Of a DNA stretch of 64,000 nucleotides, positions 39,024 to 48,185 are shown piece after piece. Under the pieces are notes generated by a model. It was not told where the DNA came from and made no database searches. It worked only from the letters and a program-made list of their open reading frames with translations. The DNA is taken from contig CAWIZC010000019.1 in NCBI GenBank assembly GCA_963840445.1, positions 1 to 64,000 of the forward strand, given 5' to 3'. A program made the position numbers and the translations under genes. Numbering within the stretch: position 1 is the stretch's first letter; each line of letters starts with the position of its first letter. Origin of the DNA: AWTP1-13 sp963840445. Its GTDB lineage: Bacteria; Pseudomonadota; Alphaproteobacteria; Rhizobiales; Hyphomicrobiaceae.

Positions 39024-39934
39024 CCCGCGGACGCGCTTTTGGCCTTGGCGATGACGCCAAGCAGGGCTGCGAACGCCTGCGCCTGGCTTTTGTCGGCGGT
39101 ATTCACCTCGGCGTTGGCCTTCGCATAGAGCGCGGTGCGGCTCTCCAGGATGGCTTTGAGATCCTCCATGGCCTGCGGATTGTCGGCCATGGGGCGCAAA
39201 TCGCCCTGGTCGATCACGCGGCCCATGTGCTGGTCGGGCGTCGCCTTCAGCCAAATGACGAGACAGGTCGACAGCAGCAGATCGTAGGTGGCGGGTTCGG
39301 TGACCAGGCTGCCGCCGGCGGCAATCACCGCACGCTGGTAGCGCTGCACGATGGTGAGCAGGCATTGCCGCTCCAGCTCGCGAAACATCGCCTGCCCGTG
39401 CGTGGCGAAGATCTCCGACAGCTCCATGCCGCATGCCCGCTCGATCTCCCGGTCGAGTTCGATGAACGGCACGCCGAGCGCCTCCGCCGCCAGCTGGCCA
39501 AGTGTGGTCTTGCCGGCCCCGCGCAACCCCACCAGCGCCACGCGGCCCTGGGCGGACGCCGCTCCCGCACCGAAGCGCTGTGCGATCAGCTCGCGCGCCT
39601 CGGCCAGCTCGTCCGGCGACAGCCGCTGCAGCTGATGCATGGCAAGCGTCAGGTCGATCGGCTGCTCGGGCTCGTCGCTCACCAGGGCGGCGGCCTCGAT
39701 GCTTAGGGCCTGCGCGATCTGCCGCAACACCAGCAGCGAGGCGTTGCCGGCGCCCCGCTCCAGCTCGGCGAGGTAGCGCTCCGACACGCCGGACGCACGC
39801 GACAGCACCTTGCGCGACATACCGCGCCGTGCCCGACCCAGACGTACGCGCTCGCCGACCCGGCGCAGATAGGCCTCGTCGGCGGGCGCCGCGCCGCGGC
39901 GGGTCTCGGTAGCCGTCTCCGGGTTGCTGGCCAT
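39020..39934 (-). CDS. boxR: BoxR/BzdR-type regulator: helix-turn-helix plus shikimate-kinase-like domain
   Basis: A 304-residue protein. Residues about 24-82 are an HTH_3 domain (RVRLGRARRGMSRKVLSRAS, SERYLAELERGAGNASL). A linker leads to a shikimate-kinase-like domain from about residue 130, with P-loop GLRGAGKTT at 136-144 and ELDREIERACGM. This domain pair is specific to the BzdR/BoxR group, in which the kinase-like domain has become a benzoyl-CoA sensor; benzoyl-CoA binding releases the repressor from DNA. It is divergent from the benzoate-CoA ligase gene and close to boxCBA. TGCA boxes occur in the promoters of both. It is probably autoregulated. Confidence 0.94.
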   Translation of the reverse strand: MASNPETATETRRGAAPADEAYLRRVGERVRLGRARRGMSRKVLSRASGVSERYLAELERGAGNASLLVLRQIAQALSIEAAALVSDEPEQPIDLTLAMHQLQRLSPDELAEARELIAQRFGAGAASAQGRVALVGLRGAGKTTLGQLAAEALGVPFIELDREIERACGMELSEIFATHGQAMFRELERQCLLTIVQRYQRAVIAAGGSLVTEPATYDLLLSTCLVIWLKATPDQHMGRVIDQGDLRPMADNPQAMEDLKAILESRTALYAKANAEVNTADKSQAQAFAALLGVIAKAKSASAG

Positions 39935-40108
39935 GCCGCCTCGCCTAGATACCTGCAGGATATTACATCGCCCGCGACCACTCTGCGCAAAACTTTGGGC
40001 CTTCAAAGGGTACCGACTTGCAGTATGATGCAGGCCATGTTGCAGATGCCCGCTGAAGCAGGGCATCGCAATTGAATAGGCCGCCCGAGACGGTCGAAGG
40101 GAGGAGCG
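39935..40108. promoter_or_regulatory. boxR/ligase intergenic region with candidate BoxR operators
   Basis: Four TGCA boxes occur, at 39954, 40019, 40029 and 40041. The pair at 40019/40029 has the form TGCA-N6-TGCA, the same spacing as at the boxC promoter. BzdR/BoxR operators in betaproteobacteria contain TGCA repeats, from my knowledge of the family. GGGAGG at 40100-40105 is the ligase ribosome site. Confidence 0.6.
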
Positions 40109-41657
40109 ATGTCCTATCCGCGCATTTACAATGCGGCGACCGACATGGTCGACCGCAACGTGGTCCAAGGCCGGGCCTCGAAGCCGGCCTTCATCGATCC
40201 GAACGAGACGCTGACCTACGGCGAGTTGCAGGCGCCGCTGCAACCGTATGGCCAATCTGCTCAACACCTACGGCATCCCGCGCGAGGCGCGCGTGGCGCT
40301 GCTGCTGCACGACACGGTCGATTTTCCCGTCGCGTTCTGGGGTGCGATCAAGGCCGGCGTGGTTCCGGTCGCTCTCAACACGCTGCTGACGACCGAGCAG
40401 TACGCCTACATCCTCGGCGATAGCCGCGCCAAGGCGCTGTTTATCTCGGCGCCGCTGCTGCCCGTGGTGCAGCCGATCCTCGGGCAGCTACCGTTCCTGA
40501 AGCATATCTTCGTCTCCGGCGGAGAGGTACCGCCGTTTGCCCTGCCATTGCGGGGTGAGCTGCAGCATCAGTCGTCGGACTTCGAGACCGTCGACACCTG
40601 CAGCGACGAGACGGCGTTCTGGCTCTACTCGTCCGGCTCTACGGGCATGCCGAAAGGCGTGCGCCATGTGCACTCGAGCCCGATGGAGACGGCCCGGCAG
40701 TGCGGACAGGACTGCCTCGGCATTCGCGAGGACGACCTTATTTATTCTGCCGCCAAGCTGTTCTTTGCCTACGGCCTCGGCAACGCCATGTCGTTTCCGA
40801 TGTCGGTCGGTGCGGCAAGCGTGCTGTTGCCCGATCGGCCGACGCCGGAGCTTGTGTTCCGTACCTTGAAGCAGCACCAGCCTACCGTGTTCTTCGGTGT
40901 CCCGACCCTGTACTCAGCGATGCTCGCCTATCCGCAGGGCACGCCCGACAACAGCTCTAAGCGCCTGCGCCTGTGTGTCTCCGCTGGCGAAGCGCTACCG
41001 GCCGAGGTGGGTAAGGCCTTTCGCAACAAATTCGGCGTCGACGTGCTGGACGGCGTCGGATCCACCGAGATGCTGCATCAATATGTCTGCAACACTCCAG
41101 GCGAAGTGCGCTACGGCACCTCCGGCAAGCCGGTACCGGGCTACGAGATCCGCTTGGTCGACGAGCAGGGCAGGGATGTTCCCGACGGAGAGGTCGGCGA
41201 GATGCTGGTGCGCGGCACCAGCGCGGCGGAAGGCTACTGGAACCAGCGCGACAAGAGCCGCTCGACCTTCGAAGGCGGTTGGACGCGCTCCGGCGACAAG
41301 TACATCCGCGACGCCGACGGCTTCTACGCCTACCAGGGCCGCACCGACGACATGTTCAAGGTATCCGGCATCTGGGTCTCGCCCTTCGAGGTGGAGAGTG
41401 CGCTCGTCAGTCACGAGGCGGTGCTCGAGGCCGCCGTCGTGCCCCGGCAGGATACCGATGGGCTGTTGAAGCCGATGGCGTTCATCGTGCTGAAGCCGGG
41501 CAAGACCGGTGGCAACGGCCTGAACGAGACCCTCAAGGAGCACGTCAAGGCGAAGGCCGGCCCTTGGAAATATCCGCGCTGGATCGAGTTGGTCGACGGC
41601 CTGCCCAAGACGGCCACCGGCAAGATCCAGCGCTTCAAGCTGCGCGATGCGCAATGA
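40109..41657 (+). CDS. bclA: Benzoate-CoA ligase, one frame break
   Basis: An adenylate-forming ligase of about 516 residues, starting MSYPRIYNAATDMVDRNVVQ. An extra C at 40234-40236 shifts the frame after TYGELQA; the corrected text continues RCNRMANLLNTYGIPREARV. The AMP-binding motif is WLYSSGSTGMPKGVRH, then VGSTEMLHQYVCN, YQGRTDDMFKVSGIWVSP, and the catalytic Lys in PKTATGKIQRFKLR. The family is the benzoate:CoA ligase branch. Placement beside boxR and boxCBA supports benzoate as substrate, though 2- or 3-substituted benzoates or cyclic acids are possible. It activates the substrate in the cytoplasm, feeding BoxAB. Confidence 0.93.
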
Positions 41658-41715
41658 AATGGGCCGGGCAACAACGCCGCCCGGCCCTGACACCTGTTAG
41701 CGGACGGCCCCCGGC

Positions 41716-42720
41716 TTAGTGCCGGTTGTCCTTCACCAGCACGACCTTGGAATCGCGCGGGTCGACGAAGGCGATGTCGTTCTCGTGCACCAGGTAGCGA
41801 TAGGAGCGCAGCTCGGGCAGCTTCTCCACCACCACGACCGGAAATTCGCGCAACTCAACCTCGCGACCGAGCGTTGCGCCGACGCTAATGCCGCCGATGC
41901 CAAGCCGGCCGTCCGACTTCAGATCGATGTTGCGCAGTACGAATGCGATCTGCTCGTCCGACAGTGCAAGAGCCGCCGGGCCTCCGCTACCGCCAGCCGT
42001 CGTGCTGCGACCAGGCAGGACGTAGACGATCTCGTAGCTACCCGGATCGACGATCACGATATCGTCGCCCACCACCACGTAATGGTAGCTGCGATATTCC
42101 GGCACGACTTCGATCACCCCAGCCGGTAGCGCCACCAGCCGCACGGAGCGCGGGACGCGCGTTCCGACCGTCACCGAGAAGTTGACGTTGGTCACTCTCG
42201 CGTTGCGTTGCTTCAGGACCGTCTCGCGCACGCGGGTTTGCTGCTGCTCGGACAGCTGTACGCGCGGCTGTGTGCCGGCCTTGCTGGCGGTCGTATCGGA
42301 AGGCGCCGCCTTCTCTGCAGCGGACTTTTCCTTCGTGGTATCGCTCTTCTGCTCAGCACCCTTAGTGGCCTTCTCCTTCGGCTCGGACTGAGCGGTGCCC
42401 TTGGTGGCCTTTTCCTTCGGCTCTATGTCTTTCTGAGCTGTGCCTTTGCTGGCTTTCTCTTTGGGCTCGTTCTGAGCAGCACCCTTGCTTGCCTTGTCCT
42501 TTGGCTCGGCCTTCTCCGCACCCTTCGATGCTTTCGGCTCCTCCCTGTGCGAGGTTGCGGCCTTCCCGCTCGCATCCGGCGTCCGCTCCTGCTGCTGGAC
42601 CTGCGAGCCCTTGGGCGCTGCCTCGGGACCCTGCTCCTTCTGTTGGTTTTGTGCGTACGCGGCGGTGGCGCTCAACACCAGGGCAATTGCCGTCGCCGCT
42701 CGTAGACTGACGAATTTCAT
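41716..42720 (-). CDS. Secreted DUF1236 protein with Lys/Glu-rich repeats
   Basis: A 334-residue exported protein with signal peptide MKFVSLRAATAIALVLSATA (cut near AYAQ). Residues 61-124 form about four 14-15-residue repeats built around EPKEKASKG or EPKEKATKG, highly charged and probably disordered. The second half has two DUF1236 units, each with the pattern VEVVPEYRSYHYVVVGDDIV or VEKLPELRSYRYLVHENDIA, which are periplasmic in rhizobia and relatives. The function is unknown; a role in envelope attachment is a guess from the charge pattern. It is divergent from the PRC-barrel gene, with 217 bases between them. Confidence 0.8.
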   Translation of the reverse strand: MKFVSLRAATAIALVLSATAAYAQNQQKEQGPEAAPKGSQVQQQERTPDASGKAATSHREEPKASKGAEKAEPKDKASKGAAQNEPKEKASKGTAQKDIEPKEKATKGTAQSEPKEKATKGAEQKSDTTKEKSAAEKAAPSDTTASKAGTQPRVQLSEQQQTRVRETVLKQRNARVTNVNFSVTVGTRVPRSVRLVALPAGVIEVVPEYRSYHYVVVGDDIVIVDPGSYEIVYVLPGRSTTAGGSGGPAALALSDEQIAFVLRNIDLKSDGRLGIGGISVGATLGREVELREFPVVVVEKLPELRSYRYLVHENDIAFVDPRDSKVVLVKDNRH

Positions 42721-42937
42721 GGACGTCTCTCCAGGCTGCAGTGCGTGATCCGCGGCTGAACCGCGCTGGTCTGTAAACGGGCACTGACTTGCAGGGTTCC
42801 AGGTTCCCGTCACGCAAGGGCGCAATTGCCGCTGCGCATCGCAACGCGATGCAGCATGCACGCGCAACCTTCGGCAAACACTCGCGTTGACGACGCGAGG
42901 AGCCGATTGGGCTCGCATCAATTCATGGAGGAACCGT

Positions 42938-43438
42938 ATGACACTCAAGACCGGAGCGAGTATCGCAGTGCTGGCCATCGCTCTTGGCATCGGCCCGGCA
43001 AGCGCTCAGACCACCACATCGCAGAAAGCGACCGCCACCACCGAGGTGCCCAAGGCGCCCGTCAGCGGTCAGATCATGACTCAAGACAGCAATTCGCTGC
43101 TGGCCAAGGACTTCATCGGCCTCGCGGTATATTCGCCCGACAAGACCAAGATCGGCACCATCAACGACCTGATCCTCAGCAAGGACGGCAGGACGGTTGA
43201 TGGGTTCGTGATCGGCGTCGGCGGTTTTCTCGGCATCGGCGAGAAGAGCGTGGCGCTGAAGATGGACCGCCTGCAGATCACCAACACCGCCGAGGGTGCT
43301 GTCCAGCTGACCATGGACGCCAAGAAGGAGGAGCTGGCCAACGCCCCGTCCTTCAAGTCCAAGCGCGATATGGACAACGAGAAGCGGGCGGCTGAGCCCA
43401 ACCGCAACCTCCCGAGCCGGCCGACCACCAACAACTAA
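42938..43438 (+). CDS. Periplasmic PRC-barrel domain protein
   Basis: A 166-residue exported protein after a GGAGGAACC site. The signal peptide is MTLKTGASIAVLAIALGIGP (cut near ASAQ). The PRC barrel is LLAKDFIGLAVYSPDKTKIG, TINDLILSKDGRTVDGFVIG, VGGFLGIGEKSVALKMDRL, a beta-barrel fold that in secreted form is common in rhizobial relatives and mostly uncharacterised. A Pro- and Asn-rich tail follows. It is divergent from the DUF1236 gene, so both may form one envelope-stress unit. Confidence 0.85.
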   Translation: MTLKTGASIAVLAIALGIGPASAQTTTSQKATATTEVPKAPVSGQIMTQDSNSLLAKDFIGLAVYSPDKTKIGTINDLILSKDGRTVDGFVIGVGGFLGIGEKSVALKMDRLQITNTAEGAVQLTMDAKKEELANAPSFKSKRDMDNEKRAAEPNRNLPSRPTTNN

Positions 43439-43494
43439 CTGGCCGTTGAGCAGGTAACAGGGGCTGGCGCAGAATGGCGCTGGCCCCTCCGCGC

Positions 43495-45148
43495 CTACGC
43501 GACGGCAGCCGCAGCTGCGCGCCCGGCCACCCGTCCCGAGAAGATGCAGCCGCCCAGGAACGTCCCCTCCAGCGCACGATAGCCGTGCATGCCGCCGCCG
43601 CCGAAACCTGCCACCTCGCCGGCTGCGTAGACATTGGCGAGTGGCGCGCCGTCCGGCTTGAGGACGCGCGCGGACAGGTCTGTCTGCAGCCCGCCCAGCG
43701 TCTTGCGGGTGAGAATCGACAGCCGCACGGCGATCAGCGGACCTGCGGCAGGATCGAGAATGCGATGCGGCTTGGCCACGCGGATCAGCCGGTCGCCCAG
43801 GTAGTTGCGCGCGCCGCGGATGGCCGTGACCTGCGCGTCCTTGCAGAAGGTATTGTCGATCTCGCGGTCGCGCGCCTCGATCACGCGCCGCACCTCTGCC
43901 TGCGTCCAGCAGATCAGTCCCGGCTAGCGCGTTCATACGCTCTACCAGTCTGCCGAGATCGCGCTCGACGATGAAATCAGCGCCTTTGTCCATGAAGGCG
44001 CGCACCGGTGCCGGTGCACCGCCGCCGCGGCGAGCGCGGATGACCTTGATCCAGCTGCCGCTGGTCAGATCCGGGTTCTGCTCCGAGCCGGACAACGCGA
44101 ACTCGCGCTCGATGATCTTCTGGCTCAGAACGAACCAGGAGTAGTCGTGGCCGGTGCGCATGATGTGCTCGAGCGTGCCGAGCGTATCGAAGCCCGGAAA
44201 CAGCGGCGCCGGCAGACGTCGCCCGCGCGCGTCGAGCCAGATCGACGACGGTCCCGGCAGGATGCGGATGCCGTGCCTGCTCCAGATCGGGCTCCAATTG
44301 GCGATACCCTCGGTGTAGTGCCACATGCGGTCGCCATTGATGACGTTGCCGCCGGCCTGTTCCGCAATCGCCAGCATGCGGCCGTCGACGTAGTCGGGAA
44401 CACCGCAGAGCATGCGGCTGGGAGGCTCGCCCAGGCGCTTCGGCCAGCTCCGCCTTACCAGGTCCACATCGCCGCCGATGCCTCCGGATGTAACGATCAC
44501 CGCCTGCGCCTTACAGACGAATTCGCCAGCCACAGTGCGTGAGCTTGGCGCTCCGCGTTCCACCGAGGTCGGCTCCAATACCTCGCCGCGCACGCCGTCG
44601 ATGACGCCGGCCGTGCTGGTCAATTCGCTGACACGATGGCGAAAGCGCAGCGACACGAGACCTCTGGCGACGCCCTCGCGCACGCGGCGCACGAACGGGG
44701 CGATCACGCCCGGACCCGTGCCCCAGGTGACGTGAAAGCGCGGCACCGAGTTGCCATGCTCCGTCGCGGTATACCCGCCGCGCTCGGCCCAACCAACGAT
44801 CGGGAACCAGCGCACACCCTTGCCGCGCAGCCATGCGCGCTTCTCGCCCGCCGCGAACGCCACGTAGGCTTCGGCCCAGCGCTTCGGCCAATGATCCTCG
44901 GCGCGATCGAAGCCGGCGGAGCCCATCCAGTCCTGCAACGCCAGGTCGTGCGAGTTGCGGATGCCCAGGCGGCGCTGCTCGGGGCTGTCGACGAGCATCA
45001 GCCCGCCGAACGACCAGAACGCCTGGCCGCCCAGCGATTGCTCGCCCTCCTGGTCGAGCAGGATCACCTTGCGGCCGGCGTCGACCAGCTCAGCGGTGGC
45101 GACCAGGCCAGCGAGCCCGGCCCCGATGACGATCACGTCGGCGTCCAT
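43495..45148 (-). CDS. FAD-binding dehydrogenase (KstD/fumarate reductase-like), one frame break
   Basis: A flavoprotein of about 551 codons. The N-terminus MDADVIVIGAGLAGLVATAE is the dinucleotide fold, followed by QSLGGQAFWSFGGLMLV and SGGIGGDVDLVRRSWPKRLG, typical of the FAD_binding_2 group (3-ketosteroid dehydrogenase and flavocytochrome c relatives). One extra base near 43917-43922 disrupts the frame at LAG|LICWTQAEVRRVIEARD; the remainder, including LANVYAAGEVAGFGGGGMHG, is in the second frame. The substrate is unknown. It is on the opposite strand from the box genes but inside the island, followed at 45188 by a reductase gene. Confidence 0.85.
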
Positions 45149-45187
45149 CTTTTCCTCCCTCGCGTTTCTTGTTGTCGACCCGGCCGT

Positions 45188-46234
45188 TCACGCCGCGTCG
45201 CCGGCTACCTCCTCGGGTGTGAGGTGCGGCGAGCCGTTGCCCGCAGTTTCCGCCCGGTGCACGAGGCCGACGATGCGCGCATTCATCGGCACCGACACAC
45301 CCGCCTCTGGCCGCCAGGGTCACGATCGCTCCCTGCAGGTGGTCGATCTCGGTGGAGCGCCGCCGTTCGAGATCCTCCCACATCGACGAGCGCGCCTGCG
45401 GGTCGATGGCCAGCATGCGCCGCGCCGCCACCCGGAACACTGCATCGGGCAACCGCAGAATGAAGGGGATCAGACCAGGCGGCACACTCTCGATGCGGGC
45501 TGGGCGGATGCCGCTCGCCCTCAGAACGGCGAGCGCCTCTTCGATCTGTGCGGCGAGCAGCCGGCGCCAGCGCCGATCGGCCAGCTGCGTCGCCAGAGGC
45601 AGGCCCGACAGCGCGTTCAACGCGTTGTTGAGATTGAACAGCAGCTTGCCCCACTGCACAGCCTTGATATCCGCTTGCTCCCCAACGGCGAGGCCCGGCA
45701 CATCCAGCAGCGAACGCAGGCCGGCGATGCCCGTGCCGATCAGCACCTTGCCGCTGGTGGCGCGATGAAAGCGCGGACGGCCGTCCACCTCGCGCGTTTG
45801 CACGACATTGAACGGCACCATTCCGCCGACGACCGCGTGCTTGTCGCCGAGGCGGGCCTTGAGGCGATCGACATTGTCGACGCCGTTCTGCAGGCTGACA
45901 ACGATCGCGCGGGGCGGCGCATGGCGCTCGATGAGATCGCGCCATCTCCTGTGTCGCGCCGCTCTTGACGGTGACCAGGATGACGTCGGCCTGCGCAAAG
46001 GCCGCTGCAGGATCGGTTGCCAGGTTCAGGATCTCGGCAGCCGGCATGCGACTTCCGCCCTCGCAGGTCGGACAGGCGCATGCCATGACGCCCGATCTCG
46101 TCCGCCAGGGCTGGCCGCAGCAGCAACGCCACGCGACGCCCAGCCACTGCCAGGCAGCCGCCGACATAGCAGCCAATGCTGCCCGCCCCGGCCACGGCGA
46201 TACGAGCCTGCGGACTCAACCGAGGCAGGTCCAT
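45188..46234 (-). CDS. 2-dehydropantoate 2-reductase (ketopantoate reductase) family protein, about three frame breaks
   Basis: An NADPH-dependent reductase of about 349 codons. The N-terminal Rossmann text ARIAVAGAGSIGCYVGG fits the ApbA/PanE group. After a shift near 46049-46065 it continues ADVILVTVKSGATQEMA. A missing base near 45940 precedes DLIERHAPPRAIVVSLQNGVDN, then GKLLFNLNNALNALSGLPLA. A third shift near 45300 leads to a C-terminus SVPMNARIVGLVHRAETAGN. ATG 46234 (MDLPRLSPQ) is the more likely start; ATG 46255 is also possible. It shares the divergent promoter with boxC, so it might act on an island intermediate rather than in pantothenate synthesis. Confidence 0.82.
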
Positions 46235-46250
46235 GGCGCAAGGTGTCGCT

Positions 46251-46300
46251 TGCATTATTATGCATCATCTGGTACGTACGTGGAATAATAATGCATGATG
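46251..46300. promoter_or_regulatory. AT-rich divergent promoter with candidate BoxR operator upstream of boxC
   Basis: TGCA boxes at 46251 and 46261 form TGCA-N6-TGCA, matching the spacing found at the ligase promoter. A third TGCA lies at 46292. GCATTATTAT and ATAATAATGC face each other as a 10-bp inverted repeat (46252-46261 and 46284-46294, with a one-base offset). The block is sharply more AT-rich than its surroundings, as expected of a promoter. Confidence 0.6.
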
Positions 46301-46392
46301 GCGTGCGACCTCCCATCGTGGCCCGGCAAGGGTACATTGTGGCCCGCACGGCTGCAGAAAAAAGCGTGGCTGATCGGGAGAAGCCCAGCACC

Positions 46393-48052
46393 ATGGCACA
46401 CCGCATCGATTTCCAGACCGAGCCCGCGCGTTATCGCCACTGGAAGCTCAAGTTCGACGGCGACGTGGCCGAGCTGATCATGGATGTCGACGAGAATGCG
46501 GGCCTGTTCGAGGGCTACCAGCTCAAGCTCAATTCCTACGATCTGGGCGTCGACATCGAGCTCAGCGACGCCGTGCAGCGGCTCCGGTTCGAGCACCCCG
46601 AGGTGAAGGTGGTGGTGATCCGGTCCGGCAAGGACCGCGTGTTCTGCGCCGGCGCCAACATCCGCATGCTGGCCGGCTCGACGCACGTCCACAAGGTCAA
46701 CTTCTGCAAGTTCACCAACGAGACGCGCAACTCCATGGAGGACGCCAGCCGCAGCTCCGGCCAGAAGTACATGTGCGCCATCCGCGGCACGGCGGCCGGC
46801 GGTGGCTACGAGCTGGCGCTGGCCACCGATCACATCCTGCTGGCCGATGACGGCAACTCGACCGTGGCGCTGCCCGAGCTGCCGCTGCTGGCGGTGCTGC
46901 CGGGCACCGGCGGGCTGACGCGCGTCACCGACAAGCGCAAGGTGCGCCGCGATCTGGCCGATGCGTTCTGCACGGTCGAGGAGGGCGTCAAAGGCGCGCG
47001 CGCCGTGAAGTGGCGACTCGTCGATCAAACCTCGCCGAACACCAAGTTCGAGCAGGCGGTAAAGGATACGGCCAGCAAGCTCGCGGCGCAGTCGGACAGG
47101 CCCGCCGCCGCGACAGGCATCAAGCTCACGCCGCTCGACCGCAAGATCGAGGGCGACGCGGTGACCTATTCCAGCCTCAAGGTCGCCATGGACCGCGGCA
47201 CGCGCCGAGCCACACTGACCGTCCTCGGGCCGTAGCCGCGACCGCCCGCATCCGTCGAAGCCATGTTCGAGCAGGGCGCACAATTCTGGCCGCTACGGCT
47301 GGCGCGCGAGCTTGGACGATGCCATCCTGCATCTGCGCCTCAACGAGCCCGAGATCGGCGTGCTGATCTTCAAGAGCCAGGGCGATCCCGCGCAGGTGCT
47401 GGCATATGACGCCTTCCTGGAGGCCAACAAGCGCCAATGGCTCGCCCGCGAGGTCCTGCACTACTGGAAGCGCACCCTGAAGCGCATCGACGTCACCTCG
47501 CGCTCGCTGGTGGCATTGGTCGAGCCGGGCAGCTGCTTTGTCGGAACGCTGGCCGAGATGGTGTTCGCCTGCGACCGGTCTTTCATGCTGTCGGGCACCT
47601 TCCCCGGCGACAACAAATCACCGGCCATGATCACGCTGTCGGCGCTCAACTTCGGCGCCTACCCCATGAGCAACGACCTGACGCGGCTTGCCACACGCTT
47701 CATCGGCGAGCCCGACAGCGTCGGGAAGGCCAAGGCCAGGGCGGGCAAGCCGCTGGATGCCGAGGACTGCGACGCTCTCGGTCTCGTCACCAGCGCGCCC
47801 GACCATATCGACTGGGACGACGAAGTGCGCATCTTCTTGGAGGAGCGCTCGAGCTTCTCCGCCGACGGGCTCACCGGCATGGAAGCCAACCTGCGCTTTG
47901 CCGGCCCCGAGACCATGGAGACGAAGATCTTCGGCCGCTTGACCGCCTGGCAGAACTGGATCTTCCAGCGCCCCAATGCGGCCGGCGCCGAGGGTGCCCT
48001 CAAGCGCTACGGCAGCGGCGTGAAGGCCAACTTCAACCCGGAGCGGGTGTGA
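46393..48052 (+). CDS. boxC: Benzoyl-CoA-dihydrodiol lyase BoxC, interrupted by a stop and a frameshift
   Basis: A crotonase-superfamily enzyme of about 553 codons that opens the 2,3-epoxybenzoyl-CoA ring hydrolytically, giving 3,4-dehydroadipyl-CoA semialdehyde and formate. The start ATG 46393 gives MAHRIDFQTEPARYRHWKLK. Typical motifs are FCAGANIRMLAGSTHVHKVN, AIRGTAAGGGYELALATDHI, LPLLAVLPGTGGLTRVTDKR, and later PGSCFVGTLAEMVFACDRS and FPGDNKSPAMITLSALNFG. An in-frame TAG is at 47233-47235, and an extra T at 47312-47313 shifts the frame before DDAILHLRLNEPEIG. Both breaks lie in the linker between the two halves. Restored length is normal. Confidence 0.94.
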
Positions 48053-48055
48053 ATT

Positions 48056-48159
48056 CTCCCTCTCCCCGTTCTTACGGGGAGAGGGGCTGCAACAAACACC
48101 GAAGCGAGCGGCTGCCCTTCACCCTAACCCTCTCCCCACGAAGAGGTGGGGAGAGGGGA
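48056..48159. repeat. REP/BIME-like element, copy 1 (between boxC and boxB)
   Basis: Two hairpins with perfect 12-bp stems, CCCTCTCCCCGT/ACGGGGAGAGGG (48058-48085) and CCCTCTCCCCAC/GTGGGGAGAGGG (48128-48157), bracket a spacer with TTCACCCTAACC. The whole element recurs inverted after boxB. Such palindromes are widespread intergenic repeats in alphaproteobacteria and may stabilise the neighbouring mRNA. Confidence 0.85.
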
Positions 48160-48185
48160 CCGGACCGAGCCAAGAGGAAACCGAG

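Noticed and set aside
39020..39934. Shikimate kinase of aromatic amino acid synthesis
   Set aside because: The N-terminal HTH domain and the box context identify the BoxR regulator; the kinase-like part is a sensor domain.
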